A stretch of 64,000 nucleotides of DNA, taken from Atherinomorus stipes. Lineage: Eukaryota > Chordata > Actinopteri > Atheriniformes > Atherinidae. The stretch is taken from contig JALJCO010001220.1 in the NCBI GenBank assembly GCA_023101725.1, positions 124,001 to 188,000 on the forward strand. The letters are read 5' to 3'. The notes below the pieces were generated by a model, which worked only from the letters and a program-made list of their open reading frames with translations, made no database searches and had not been told where the DNA came from. Below are positions 1 through 10,561 of this stretch, piece after piece. How positions within the stretch are numbered: the first letter of the stretch is position 1; each line of letters starts with the position of its first letter. Position numbers and translations under genes: made by a program.

Positions 1-145
1 CTTTACAATGCTATTTTGTACTTAATCATATATTTTTTTGTAATTTCTAGGATACATTAGTTAAGATTAGCATTGAAATGTTCACAGTCATGTTTTAAAT
101 TTGAACTTTAAAGAGATTTTCTCCCTTATCTCTTGTTTCTCTTAC

Positions 146-222
146 ATTTGCTGGGACTCTCTGTCTAGCAGCTCCTGCTGCAGCCGCCTGTTGATGGCTT
201 GTTCCTCAACCATCTTATTCCT
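146..222 (-). CDS. adcy3: adcy3 coding exon 9 (C1b helix)
   Basis: 77 nt encoding [16 protein letters not shown] then ELLDRESQQ, matching the charged helix before the second membrane block of ADCY3. The acceptor is aacctccag and the donor gtaaga. No further exon is visible in 1-145. Confidence 0.8.
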
Positions 223-3200
223 CTGGAGGTTGTCAGCAACAAAAAGGACATTGGACATGTTTTAGATTACAAAGTATCCTTATTAAAATGACAACTAAAA
301 AAAAACAACTTCCTGCATATCTTCACAGGACAATTTGCAAGGTTCTTCCTCCCATGGTGCATTTGATCACTTGATATGTAGATCTGTTAAAGAACACTCT
401 GCAGGACAGCGACCTGAATGATTTCAAATGTGTGGGGAAGTTTTTTTCTTTGTAAAGATATGACAAATGCAGCATTTTGTGACAGGGTTTTGTCTGGAAA
501 AGTTTGACAGCTACTTGAATAAGGGTGAAGTGTGGGATGCTGGGATTGGAGTGCCATCGTGTGATCATCTGACTGTTTGAATGAACTCAACTCTACTCAA
601 CTTTATTTATAGAGCCCTTTAAAACAACCACAGTTGGAACAAAGTGCTGTACACAACAAGCAGGTAGTTAAAACATTTAGAAAGCAACAGAATAATTAAA
701 AAAAAACAAACAAACAAAAAAAGTAAAAATAATAAAACCAAATAAAACCAGCAACTAAAACAAACCACAATACACTTAAAACAGTCTCATGCTGTGTTGA
801 AAGCCAAAGAATAAAAATGGGTTTTAAGACGAGTTGAAGAAGAACGAATGAAGAAAAACTATCCTGAAATCAGAGTTCAGGGTTGTGCTTACAGAAGAAA
901 ACCTTAGAGCAAGTGGGAAAAAAATATGGCATCTAAACAAACAGTCGTGTGAAGTCAACTTAACATTATCCATAAATGTACACGATAGACTATGGTAAGA
1001 CTGTTTTGTTAGGAAATTTGTGGACCATGGTGTTGTGGGAGGGCATATCTTCAAAATTTACCCATGAATTTTAAAAAGTTCAGATTTTCTGTATTTATTT
1101 CTCATAAACTTCATGATATTATTGATCAGTAGCCATCTAAATACAGAATTTCGGGAAAAATCATGTATGTTTTCAGTGAATGTTACAACCTGCAAGATTC
1201 CCTTTCATGCAGGATCAAGTTTAGTCCAGTTAATAGTGGTTTACCTCCTGTTTAGAGTTAGTCGACTGCTGTAAGGCTGTGCTCCCCTTGGTTACAGTAG
1301 TGTTGATCAGCTGGCCTGAATTTCTGTTGCTCAGTGCAACTGGCATCTGAGGGAATGAAAGTATATTCCTATAATGTATCAAATATACAGCATACTAAAA
1401 AATGATCATGCCTTGAATGTTTGTTCACAAACCACTCACATTTCCATTAAGCCCATTAGCTGGGTGTTTAGGGACGAGAACCAAGTAAGTTTCAATGCCC
1501 TTCTCCAACAGGTACTCACACCTCTCTCCACCGTTCCCCGGCTCCAGTTCAAACTCCCCATGTAGGCTGTCCTTTGTGCTCTGGGAAATGTGCACTCTTC
1601 TGCACAGCATAAAAATCCTATGAAACAAATTGCACACAAAAGTTGTGACTGATGTTTTCAGCAACAACATTGTTTTCCTACCCTGGAATTCCTCCAGATT
1701 CCATCTTGTTGGCCACAGTGACATCTGTGGACCAAACATCAAACTGCCAGCGCTTCTGTCCGAGCACTCCCCCGAGCACGGTGCCCGTGTGAACACCCAC
1801 ACGCATGTCCACCTCGGTTTTTGTCTTTTCCCGCACATATCTGAGCAAAAGCAAAGAATGCATTAAATTCTTCACATCATCCCTGTTTTAACTATATACT
1901 CTTGAAAAAACAGCAAACATTGTTCTTTTCTTCCATGTTTATACAAATAAACTGACTTAGCCCACTTCATTATCAGCCTCTACACACTTTAATATTGCTT
2001 TTTTAGATGAGGAAACTATTATTTTAAATATTCGTGAACTAGAAAAGTAAAGTCACCACTTACGAGATGGCTTCTACCATCGCGAGTCCCATCATTATTG
2101 AGCAAACTGCATGATCCTCTCTGAAGTCAGGAAGGCCACAGATGCAGTAATAACAGTCTCCAAGAATCTTTATTCTTAGCTGATGATGTTGCTGTGAAAC
2201 AGAGTGAAACGTCCAAATATGATCTACAACTGTATTTCCTGGGATGCTGTGTTGAATATACAAACAGAATGCAATGATTTGCAAATCATTAAAACCCAAT
2301 GTTTAATCAAAGACGGCATACAAAGCTGCTTCAGCAGATTCAGCTATCCAACAGTATACCAATTAGTTTAAACTGGCACCACCTAAGCAATAATGAATCA
2401 ATACCGATGAGGAAAACACTTGCTGCTACTCACTGCTGCCAGTTTATCGAAGCGGGCAAACAGTTCATTCAGCAGCTTTACCAGCTCTTGGGCACTACAG
2501 GCCGAGGATAACTGGGTGAATCCCACGATGTCAGCGAAGAGGATGCTGCAACAGAAGTTCATACAACAAGGTGCTAAAATCCATTTTGCACCGATGGCTG
2601 TCACAACTGCAGGGAGTTTTGAAAGCTCTAAAAAGAAGCTGATTCTGTAATCCTGACCTGACGTTTTCATGACGGTACATGTACATCGTGTTGAACTGCT
2701 GATGCTGCTGGACTTCGTTCTGATTGGCCTGGTTCTTCATGCCCTGCAGCATCTCATCAGCGATATGTTTGGGCAGGATGGACAGTAATAATTCCTCCTA
2801 CATGCACAGACAGTCAGCAGAGAGTGTGAGTTTGATCATGTTCAGGACCCCAAAAAAGATGATTCCTGTGCATAATTATGCATAATGCAAGTGTACGTAG
2901 CATGCAAAACTAGATTTATATGGGGTCCTCAAGAGAGCCCGTCAACTAGTCAGATGTGCTCAGCTTGGCGGGGTTTGTATTCTCCTATTAACTCTCTATG
3001 AAAAGGCACTTTGGGATTTCTTAGATACTCCTGTTTAATTGAATATTTTTCTTTTTTTTCCAGGCCACACATCTTCTGCTTTTCAGTATCTTCTCCACCC
3101 TCCTTTTTAAGTAACTCTCTAAAGCATCAAAGAGAAATCATGCTTGGCTAACTGTGAATTTGGATCAGCTTTAAAAATAACTTAAGTCAAATTTCTGAAT

Positions 3201-6200
3201 GCAGTCCAAGTCATAGCCCCAAAATGTTCAATAAATACAATTTGCAGAGAAGATGCAGATTAAAATGAAAGCAGTACTGAACATTTTCAACCGAGTTTGT
3301 TGGAAAATAGAAATAAAAAAGGTTATTGAATGCAGAAAGCAAGAGGCAAATCTTTGAAAGTGTGAGCTTGCCATCCAGGAAATCTGAAATGCATCTCTTG
3401 ATTTTCCAACAGCTAAGGACATCTCATCCGTTCCCTGACGGCAGCTGAGCTGGTGAAAACAACTGTCACTCTAATAACCTATTAGTCTGCAGCTGAGGAA
3501 AACACAGTGTAATTAGGCAGCACAGGGTGTTCCACATCTCACATCTATTGTGCTGAGTTGCTTTAAGATCATAAGATTACGTTTAGGGTTAGGAAGTGGC
3601 CACAGCTAAGATTAGAGTAAGTCCTAGAAAATAATCACTCATTTTATCTTCTAAAGTAATAGATACACAGCAGTGTGTGTGCGTCTTATACTTACCTGTT
3701 GGGTACTTTGTTCCTCAAGAGTCAGTTTGACCTGCAGTGACTGACGAGCTTCCAAAAATGCTGTTCTGTACTTCCGGTCTGCCATGTAGAACGACATCAC
3801 ACCTACTATTGCTGCACACAAGTACAGCATCACGTTGGCTAGGAGCTGAGGAGAGGAGAAAATTCAGGGTGCTTTGATATTTATTTTAGCAGGGAAACAT
3901 TTTCTCATTTTTGTTTATTATGCTCATTTAAAACAGTGGATATGTTGCTGCTGTCAGCTACATGGAAATGTGAGTTTTTGTCAAAATGTAAGTTCTGGAT
4001 TGATCAATTCAAATCTAAAAAATAAAGTAAATTACTGTTGTTTTTAAATTGCTATGTTGCATACTTTAGCATGTGAAAGCTTGTTTTATCAAATATGCAT
4101 AAATTCTTCAAATATGTAAAGCACTTTGCGTTGCTTTATGCATAAAAAGTGCAATATAAATTAATTTGATTTGATTTAGCACCTTTCAAGAAAAACCCAG
4201 GAACACTTTGCAATTCAAATGAACAAATCAAAGTAAATAAATAAAATACAAAGAGGAATAAAGTGTTTCAAACGCAAAGGTAATGAGACAAAAACAGTTA
4301 AAATGCAGCAGTTTAAGCAAGTAAATTCAAGAAGGTTAGAGGTTGTAGGCATGGTTGAAGAGGTGAGTTTTGAGATGAGATTTACAAAAAGGTAGAGAGT
4401 ACTGTGGAGGTCAGGAGGAAGAGAAGGAGCTGAAACAGGACAGCAAAAGCAAAAACACAAAAACAAAATGGAAAAACATTTCTCAAAGTAAGAATGAATA
4501 ACACAAGACATTCCAGAAAGCACTATGCTATATTTAATACACAAAACACCTTCCAACAAAGCAGAAGGTCTTAAACATCTATTCTTATCTGAAGTGTAAT
4601 TGTTTTTAATTTCAGCTTTTTAAATTTAAGTTTTTCTGATTTACACCTCAAATAGTTTTTTTTTTGTTTATGTTTCTCTTACAGTATGAGCTGCTTTATA
4701 CCTTAAGATCAAAGTGAATTACAACATGAGTTTTATTTCAAAGCATCTAAATGAGGATGAAATGCACTTAAATTAATTGATGACGAACTTTAACAGCACA
4801 TTATGTCTGATGACACAGTCATCCTCAAAGTTATTCATACCCACTAATTAAAGAAAAGGCTAATTTTACAACAGTTACTCAAATAATAGGAAACTAAAGA
4901 AACAAATAATTTACAAAAATTGACAAAATTATAATTAAGTAAAATTTCAAATTGTGACTGAAAATAGTAATTAGAAAAAACAAACTGTCCCAGAAATATT
5001 CAAGTGCCGTTCCCATGAACAGTGGACCAAAATACCTGTCAACAGGTGTAGATGTCTTTTTGAATATTAGAAAAAACACCTGATTGCAGTGATTGCCTCA
5101 AAGTGTTGCTTAAATTTTTTTTTTTTAGCTTCAGAGCCCCATCATGCTTATCTACTTGTTTTATTTTTTGTTCGTTTTTAATATTTCTGTTGAAACGCAA
5201 TTCAAAATTATTGTCTTGATTTTCATGGAATTTCTTTTTGTTACTTTTGTCAATTTCAAATTATTTCACTGACAGCTGATTTTGTCCTTCTTTATTTGGA
5301 GGTTATGAATCATTTTGAGGACAACTGTAACTTGAACTTTGTGCACAAGTGAACTAAATGTGCTTCACAGTTTCTAAACCAGTTTTTCCAACTTGTTTGA
5401 CCTTTTATTTCAAAAGTCGTGACTAAATGTCACATTTTGAATGCAAAATTTAAAATTAATTTTGAGCCTGAGGAGTAAAAGAAAAACAATTTGAAAGGCA
5501 AATAAAAGTTGCATCTGAGTAATGTATATCTGCCACAAAATTCCACATTCTACCCTCCTGAAACCCCCTCCATCATTTTTGTATTTACCTGTCTCACCAG
5601 CATGGGCCCCTGCAGGTTATCCCCAAACCTTTGCGCCACAGTCACCCCTAGAACCAGAGTGTGTATGCCGCAGTTGAGGGCCGTCAGCAGGACGAGGGGC
5701 ACCAGGTTCAGCGGTAAAGTCAGAAAGCTAGAGAAACTGAAGAAAGCCTGCCAGCCCACAGAGTCACTGGCTTCAGAAAACCGCTGGTAGTTCAGCCCCA
5801 TGTAACATAAAACATGAATAGTAACCATCAACCACAGGACGTACGGCACCGCTCCTCGTGCGACAGGTGACGCGGGGAGTTTGCGGAACCAGCAGAGCAG
5901 ATGCAGCACAATGTCCGCAGCCAGCCCCACTGCTGCGACCACCACCATTGCAAGTTTGTCGTCAGTGTAAACAACAGCACACATGATGATGATGAAGCTG
6001 TTGAAAAGAGCGGCGAACACCACCAATACCAGCAGGTTCTCTTCTCTCTGCCGTCGGAAGTAGTTCTGGTAAAGCCTCTCCAGCGCCTCGGGCGTAAAGG
6101 TGAGGCGCACGGCGCGCGGAAGGCAGCAGCAGCAGCTGGATTGGAGCACGGCCACATCACGGCTGCGACCAAGTTCGTGACCCGGATTACTGGGAACTTG

Positions 6201-6269
6201 GACTGCATACTCCACAGAGCACTCTGTGGACGGCTCCGTGTCTGTCGTAGGAAGCCGATTCAGAGACAT
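146..6269 (-). CDS. adcy3: Adenylate cyclase type 3, N-terminal half (9 coding exons, partial)
   Basis: Membrane adenylate cyclase making cAMP from ATP; in vertebrates ADCY3 acts in olfactory and primary-cilium signalling. Nine exons can be joined in frame: 5589-6269, 3696-3845, 2658-2797, 2434-2545, 2064-2191, 1682-1840, 1440-1599, 1245-1346, 146-222, all minus, with consistent phases and GT-AG borders, giving 569 codons of a family usually near 1,140. Residues about 75-227 hold the first membrane block. Residues about 320-500 are the C1a catalytic domain, with metal-binding aspartates D329 (FADIVGF) and D373 (ILGDCYYC). Stretches such as [12 protein letters not shown] and [20 protein letters not shown] match my memory of ADCY3 rather than other cyclases. 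The start ATG at 6269 opens the first exon, ahead of a cysteine cluster (SSCCCCLPR). The second membrane block and C2 domain lie beyond the left edge. Teleosts carry two copies (a/b); I cannot tell which this is. Confidence 0.96.
578..800. repeat. Interspersed-repeat tail in adcy3 intron 8
   Basis: The string CTTTATTTATAGAGCCC followed by AACAAAGTGCTGTAC is a recurring teleost LINE/SINE 3'-end motif. An A-rich tract follows. The family name is not assigned. Confidence 0.55.
1245..1346 (-). CDS. adcy3: adcy3 coding exon 8 (C1b linker)
   Basis: 34 codons of Ser/Thr/Asn-rich linker ([17 protein letters not shown] ...), phase 0 at both ends. The acceptor is cattccctcag and the donor GAG/gtaaac. 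The sequence is poorly conserved, so the call rests on position, phase and splice sites. Confidence 0.75.
1440..1599 (-). CDS. adcy3: adcy3 coding exon 7
   Basis: 160 nt encoding [16 protein letters not shown] to KGIETYLVL and the start of the C1b linker. The acceptor is gctgtgcag and the donor AAT/gtgagt. Confidence 0.92.
1682..1840 (-). CDS. adcy3: adcy3 coding exon 6
   Basis: 159 nt encoding [19 protein letters not shown] to KMESGGIPG in C1a. The acceptor is ttgctcag and the donor GG/gtagga. Confidence 0.95.
2064..2191 (-). CDS. adcy3: adcy3 coding exon 5 (second catalytic aspartate)
   Basis: 128 nt encoding [19 protein letters not shown] through LAMVEAIS; D373 is the second metal-binding aspartate. 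The acceptor is tttcacag and the donor gtaagt. Confidence 0.95.
2205..2310. repeat. Short MITE-like fragment in adcy3 intron 4
   Basis: Contains the palindromic core AATGATTTGCAAATCATT, as in abundant small teleost DNA-transposon repeats. Only a fragment is left between exons 4 and 5. Confidence 0.45.
2434..2545 (-). CDS. adcy3: adcy3 coding exon 4 (first catalytic aspartate)
   Basis: 112 nt encoding [14 protein letters not shown] through [10 protein letters not shown]329 is the first metal-binding aspartate of C1a. The acceptor is tgttgcag and the donor gtgagt. Confidence 0.95.
2658..2797 (-). CDS. adcy3: adcy3 coding exon 3
   Basis: 140 nt encoding the entry to C1a ([12 protein letters not shown] ... 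[12 protein letters not shown]). The acceptor is tgcatgtag and the donor AG/gtcagg; the exon ends inside a Ser codon completed by the next exon. Confidence 0.93.
3696..3845 (-). CDS. adcy3: adcy3 coding exon 2
   Basis: 50 codons, phase 0 at both ends. Encodes the last membrane segment and the linker containing [19 protein letters not shown]. The acceptor is ctcctcag and the donor gtaagt. Confidence 0.94.
4085..4225. repeat. Interspersed-repeat tails in adcy3 intron 1
   Basis: Two adjoining tail-like motifs, AAAGCACTTTGCGTTGC ... AAGTGCAATATAAATTAA and TAGCACCTTTCAAGAAAAAC, resemble 3' ends of teleost retroposons. No coding remnant is seen. Confidence 0.45.
4814..5331. mobile_element. Non-autonomous DNA transposon with terminal inverted repeats
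   Basis: The left end (about 4814-4842, CAGTCATCCTCAAAG then TTATTCATACCC) is an imperfect inverted copy of the right end (about 5301-5331, GGTTATGAATCATTTTGAGG). This gives an element of roughly 515 bp in adcy3 intron 1. The termini resemble Tc1/mariner ends. A diverged relative of its interior lies near 9.55-9.90 kb. Confidence 0.6.
5589..6269 (-). CDS. adcy3: adcy3 coding exon 1
   Basis: Encodes residues 1-227: the cytosolic N-terminus and the first six-helix membrane block. The donor is CAG/gtaaat. The exon is clearly richer in GC and CpG than its flanks. Confidence 0.95.
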
Positions 6270-6800
6270 ACTGGCTAATCCGTTTGGTTAATGTAATCCA
6301 GAAGTGAAATCCATTTGGTTGTACATCCCTCCATCGTAGTACTTTTGGATTATACTCATTTAATCACACAGTTGCTAAAAAGAGAAAAAAAATCCACCAA
6401 ACAACATAAAATGCTTAGATAATGAAGATGATTTAGTTCCAAGACTTTTTCTAGGTTTTCCAAACTTCCTCACAAAGGATCTTACCTTTTCATTCACCAG
6501 GCACCATTTCAGGAATGATTGTAGTTTTTAAAACCCCTTAAAAAGAGCAATATTTTCTTTAAACCGATATAGCACAGTGGAAAAACAGATGACCATTTGC
6601 AAATACTGCTCACTGTCATGGTGAACTGTATATCCATGAGGGTAATTTAAATCTATATGAGCAGGAGAATGCATCCTTCGTTGAAAAAAAAAATCTGCAT
6701 TGCTTTGAATCAAACTGAGATCCACCAAACAATTGAATGTGAGAAGCTCATCTTTGCACTGATATCGCTCTCTGCTCCAGTCTACTTTTAATCCCGCCCC
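6270..6800 (-). promoter_or_regulatory. adcy3: adcy3 upstream region
   Basis: This 530-bp stretch lies between the adcy3 start codon and the 3' end of the next minus-strand gene, so it should hold the adcy3 5'UTR and promoter. A single GC-box-like CCCGCCCC sits at 6793-6800. I see no convincing TATA box or start site, and an upstream non-coding exon is possible. Confidence 0.35.
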
Positions 6801-6940
6801 TTTCACTCATAAACAGATCCACTGTTACTGTTGTTAGGATGAAACCAAAGTAATGGTGCAGCAATCATGTCTTGGGAAATGTGGCAGTGCATAGATTGAA
6901 AAAAACAAAACCTGTGATACATCCTCAGTTTGTATCTTTT

Positions 6941-6946
6941 TTTATT
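6941..6946 (-). terminator. Poly(A) signal of the 7.1-8.5 kb gene
   Basis: TTTATT on the plus strand is AATAAA on the minus strand, about 160 nt after the stop codon at 7106. This gives a short, ordinary 3'UTR. Confidence 0.7.
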
Positions 6947-7105
6947 CAAAACAAGTGGCCACAAAAATACATGCATATGACATAAATTCCAGATTTCATC
7001 ATATACACCACGTGTCTGCACAACTTCAAGGAGCACATAATGAACAAAAAATTGGTTGGTGTAACCTTGCAGTCATAAAATGCAAGTGCTACTGCCAGTT
7101 ATTGA

Positions 7106-8485
7106 TCAGTCTGTGTGTGTATTTGCTGATGGAGGGGATTTTCCTATCATTCCACTCAGGACACTTCCCAGAGCTAACACTATAGCCACCAGAACTCCTA
7201 CAGTCCCCAGTGTCCCCAGACCTGCAGTGCCTAATGCTGCAGCCCCAAGCGCCCCAGCTCCGATAGGTGCTGCTGCTGCGGTGACCGTCTCCATGCCGAT
7301 TCCTTTAATTAACTCTGTCCCCACGAGTAGGCCTCTTTGCAGATTCACCTGAGTGTGGAATGGGCTTTTTGGTGCACCCAGAACAAATGCCCCTAATGCG
7401 ACAAGTGTGATTGTTATCAGTTCTGATGTAGTTAGCAGAGTTGCCCTGAGTGCAACTCCTTTCAGAGCTACAATCACGCTGACAAGAACAGATCCTAAAA
7501 CTGCAAAAGTTGAATTCCTAGACCTAAATGCTTGTTTGGCTGCAACACTTGCAGCACCGAGTGACACCCCTGCAGCTGTAGCTGCCCCTAATGCTGCTCC
7601 TGTGCAGCTTCTTGCCCCTAGAGAAGAGTTCTGCTGCAGGATGACTCTCAAAGCCACTGATGTTATGATAGCAGCTCCCATAGCAACCTTCCCAGCTGCC
7701 TCTGGCCCCAGCCCAACCATGGACACTGTTCCCAGACCAGCTCCTAGCAGCCCTGCAGACAGAAATGCCACCCAAAGGACTGACTGCAGCATTAAAACCA
7801 CCTCTGATTCTGACCCTTCTCCCTTCTCACCTGCCCCTAAACCAACAGAAAACCCCAGAATCCCCACAAGAACAGAGTAGAAAAATATCCTCTCCAGCAG
7901 TCTGCATCCATTTTTAGATTTCGGTCTTTGTGTCAACTGCTCTGTCAGGGTCCTTCGAAGGACGCAGAGGAAAGCGATGGTGAGTCCCATGCAAAAGAAT
8001 CCAACTATGGCACCCATCCGTCCATATACAACACTGAGGTATAATGTGGTGAAGATGATTAACAGAGCTGTAGTCATGTCATTGATGTTAGAGTAAGAGT
8101 AGACAAAAAAGACCAAAGCACCTTGAGCTGCAATGTAGATCCATGGTGGTAAGATGCCCACTAAAGCTCCAGTGATGACAGCGCCCATCACAACAGATGC
8201 GCCAGTTGTGACTTCTGCTAACCATGGCAACCTCACTCCAGCTGCAGTCAACAGTTTCATCACCATGGCAGCAAGGAGGAAACCACATCCGAGAGACAAG
8301 AGCATTGAGGTGAACACAAGGCATGCCGTCACTACAGAGACACCCGTGGACCCGGCACGTCCGGCAGCAAAAGTCGCAGCTTTCAGCAGTGTGACATCTT
8401 CAGTCAGAATGGGCTGAACTGCAAATGAAGCAGCTTCTCCAAACACAAAACCAGCTGCTGCACTTCCGAGGATCGTCTTCCCCAT
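7106..8485 (-). CDS. Uncharacterised Ala/Gly-rich polytopic membrane protein (about 459 aa)
   Basis: I do not recognise this family and assign no function. The frame is open for about 1.4 kb in one coding exon. It is very rich in Ala, Gly, Leu, Val and Ser, with roughly ten hydrophobic segments broken by a few charged loops, notably RRTLTEQLTQRPKSKNGCRLLER and GEKGEGSESE. The C-terminal part is a Gly/Ala tract (GAGALGAAALGTAGLGTLG) followed by a final hydrophobic helix and a polar tail. An acceptor (tgtcttcag, ending at 8497) precedes the exon; the first ATG after it is at 8485 (MGKTILGS), so I use that start. If an upstream exon carries the ATG, the protein is slightly longer. A candidate 5'UTR exon would end at 8916 (CATT/gtaagc). 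A poly(A) signal at 6941 and an ISRE-like motif at 9033 support a real gene. Composition is faintly like ISG12/IFI6 proteins, but I see no clear homology. Confidence 0.75.
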   Translation of the reverse strand: MGKTILGSAAAGFVFGEAASFAVQPILTEDVTLLKAATFAAGRAGSTGVSVVTACLVFTSMLLSLGCGFLLAAMVMKLLTAAGVRLPWLAEVTTGASVVMGAVITGALVGILPPWIYIAAQGALVFFVYSYSNINDMTTALLIIFTTLYLSVVYGRMGAIVGFFCMGLTIAFLCVLRRTLTEQLTQRPKSKNGCRLLERIFFYSVLVGILGFSVGLGAGEKGEGSESEVVLMLQSVLWVAFLSAGLLGAGLGTVSMVGLGPEAAGKVAMGAAIITSVALRVILQQNSSLGARSCTGAALGAATAAGVSLGAASVAAKQAFRSRNSTFAVLGSVLVSVIVALKGVALRATLLTTSELITITLVALGAFVLGAPKSPFHTQVNLQRGLLVGTELIKGIGMETVTAAAAPIGAGALGAAALGTAGLGTLGTVGVLVAIVLALGSVLSGMIGKSPPSANTHTD

Positions 8486-8497
8486 GTAGACGGCACC

Positions 8498-8925
8498 TGA
8501 AGACACAAAGGCAACTCATCACAGTTTGAAAATCAATGCAATTATTAAAATGTTGGCTTAAATGCACTCTTTACTATTTACAAAAATTCATCAGCTTTTC
8601 ATTAGATTTTGCTTTGCAACTTATGACTAGTATTTGCTAGATTAAAGATATTCTGGCCTGGTGTAGTGTTATTGGTTTTAATCAAAATGCATGTGGAAAG
8701 TGGCAGATAATCAGAGGATTGAGAAGAGGATTTTGGTGGGATTCTTTCTTATTTATCCTGCTTTATGCTGACAGCTGTTGCCCCCTCTTTTGTACAATGA
8801 TATTGATAAAAAAAAAAAAAGTTTGAAACAATATATGTTTTGCTATCAGACTGTCAAATTGTAACTATTTCAGATGCAGATGACCCACTTTGCAAACTAC
8901 ATAAATTATGCTTACAATGGTCACT
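8498..8925 (-). other. Probable 5' intron and leader of the 7.1-8.5 kb gene
   Basis: No coding signal is seen. A usable donor (gtaagc) begins at 8915 on the minus strand and would join to the acceptor at 8497, giving an untranslated first exon. A TATAAG string lies just upstream of that donor. This model needs transcript support. Confidence 0.35.
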
Positions 8926-9032
8926 TATAACTTAGAATTTAAAAACTAAACTCTGGAAGTTATTATCCCGCAGTGAGTACTTTGTCAGAATGAAACTACC
9001 TCGCTATCTTTCACATGCGTTCACTTTAAAAT

Positions 9033-9042
9033 GAAAGTGAAA
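9033..9042. promoter_or_regulatory. ISRE-like element (GAAAGTGAAA)
   Basis: GAAAGTGAAA fits the GAAANNGAAA core bound by IRF/ISGF3 factors. Just beside it TTCACTTT (9020-9027) forms an inverted half-repeat. It lies about 120 bp upstream of the candidate first-exon donor of the minus-strand membrane-protein gene, a plausible promoter position. An ETS-like ACCAGGAAGT follows at about 9074. Chance occurrence cannot be excluded. Confidence 0.5.
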
Positions 9043-9176
9043 ATGTCTGACAGGCTCCATGTTGAAACTTAAAACCAGGAAGTCTGTCTAAAGTACGAAA
9101 GAACAACAAGTATTTCATTAGACCATCTCAGTACCATAAAACCTGAGTCAGCAGGTTATAATTAAAGTTCTGAGAT

Positions 9177-9196
9177 CCCCCCCCCCCCCCCCCCCC
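9177..9196. repeat. Poly(C) tract of 20 bases
   Basis: An uninterrupted run of 20 C. Its exact length is likely to be unreliable in any assembly. Confidence 0.95.
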
Positions 9197-9549
9197 GTAA
9201 CCAACTCCACTTATAGTCTGTTTCAAAATTATAGCAGTAACTACTGTGACATGACGCACACATCACAGCATGCGTTTCAAATAACACTTCGTGCTCATAG
9301 CATGTCAGCAGCTGGAGACCCGATATGCTATTTAACAATTGCATACTTCGCTTTCTCTGTCTGGATATGCATCACGCTATCATCTTACCTAAATCTGCGT
9401 CTGCCATGTCCCTCCCTGTGCATGCAGCGTTTGTGGACACGGTTCATAAACTCCTCCTTTTGCTGACGTCAGGTTTAACGCTAGAATTTAAGAAAAAAAA
9501 AAAGAAAAAAGAAGTGAGTTGGTTGAAAAGAATAATTAAACAAACAAAT

Positions 9550-9900
9550 AAAACTGTCCCAGACAAATTTGGGCACCTTGCTCGTTCATGAACAGTGGAC
9601 CAAACTTACCGTCGACAGGTGCAGAGGTCTTATTAAAAACTTTACAAAAATCACGCAGTGATTGCCTCTAAAGGTCAACAAAATGTTCAGGGAGCCCGAT
9701 TGTGCCTGCTTATTTGTTATATATATATATATATATTTTTTGTTTTTACTATTTTTGGTAAACCGCGATTCAAAATGAGTGTAATGATTTTCATCAAATT
9801 TTTATGTATTGTTACTTTTTTCATTTTCAACTTATTTAACTGACCGATTGTTTTTTTTTTTTCCTTATTTAATGAAAGGGTATGAATGATTTGGTCTTAT
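9550..9900. repeat. Diverged copy of the 4.8-5.3 kb element interior
   Basis: Shares ordered blocks with about 4980-5320: ACTGTCCCAGA, ATGAACAGTGGACCAAA, CGACAGGTGCAGA(T)GTCTT, AGTGATTGCCTC and GGGTATGAATGATTTTGG. A TA microsatellite (about 9719-9738) has grown inside this copy. Confidence 0.65.
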
Positions 9901-10142
9901 CTCTCATTTGTACAGATTTTTTTCAATTTCTGAAAAAGTCAGAATTCTGAGAAAAAAGTACTTAAATTATCATCACTGTTATTAAATTGTTATGACTATT
10001 TAAAGTGAGAAGAGCTTGGTGAACAACCTCAGAAGAACCATCAGGGTCAGTGTTTAACACCAGACTCATACTTTTTATTCCTTTAATTCTGATGTAAATA
10101 TAGCAAGTTTTTTTTTTTTTTGTGTAACAGATAGTGTTTTGA

Positions 10143-10215
10143 TTAGGCAAGGCAAGTTTGTTTATTTGTATAGCACATTTCATGTACAGGACAATTCAAG
10201 GTCCTTTACATAAAA
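10143..10215. repeat. Retroposon tail fragment
   Basis: AGGCAAGGCAAG followed by TTTATTTGTATAGCACATTTC and a degenerate CAAGGTCCTTTACA is a common teleost retroposon-end arrangement. Confidence 0.5.
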
Positions 10216-10257
10216 CTTTTACAATATCAAATTTCCCTTCTATGATAAATATTTTTC

Positions 10258-10258
<1 letters not shown>

Positions 10259-10349
<91 letters not shown>

Positions 10350-10350
10350 G
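10259..10350. repeat. (TA)n microsatellite running into (AC)n
   Basis: About 39 TA units (10259-10336) followed by a short AC tract. Array length is uncertain in assembly. Confidence 0.95.
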
Positions 10351-10353
10351 ACA

Positions 10354-10561
10354 CACTACTAACAAAAAGTTAGGGATATTTGGGTTTTTGTATGATGTCA
10401 GAATAAACCTATTCACTACAACATTTCCAGAAGAACTGAATTAGACTTTCTCTAAACTTTTCAATGCACACGTACACTGTTCAATGGTTAAATATCTGGT
10501 GTCGCACATCATCCTGTTCTCCAAAAACTTAAAGTTGAATATCCCTAACTTTTTGTGAGTA

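Noticed and set aside
5901..6278. Plus-strand frame opposite adcy3 exon 1
   Set aside because: It is the shadow of the well-supported minus-strand adcy3 exon.
7353..7880. 175-codon plus-strand frame opposite the membrane-protein gene
   Set aside because: An antisense frame favoured by Ala/Gly-rich codons; the minus-strand frame is longer, is bounded by an acceptor and has a poly(A) signal.
10158..10373. Frame of alternating Ile and Tyr
   Set aside because: Translation of a TA microsatellite.
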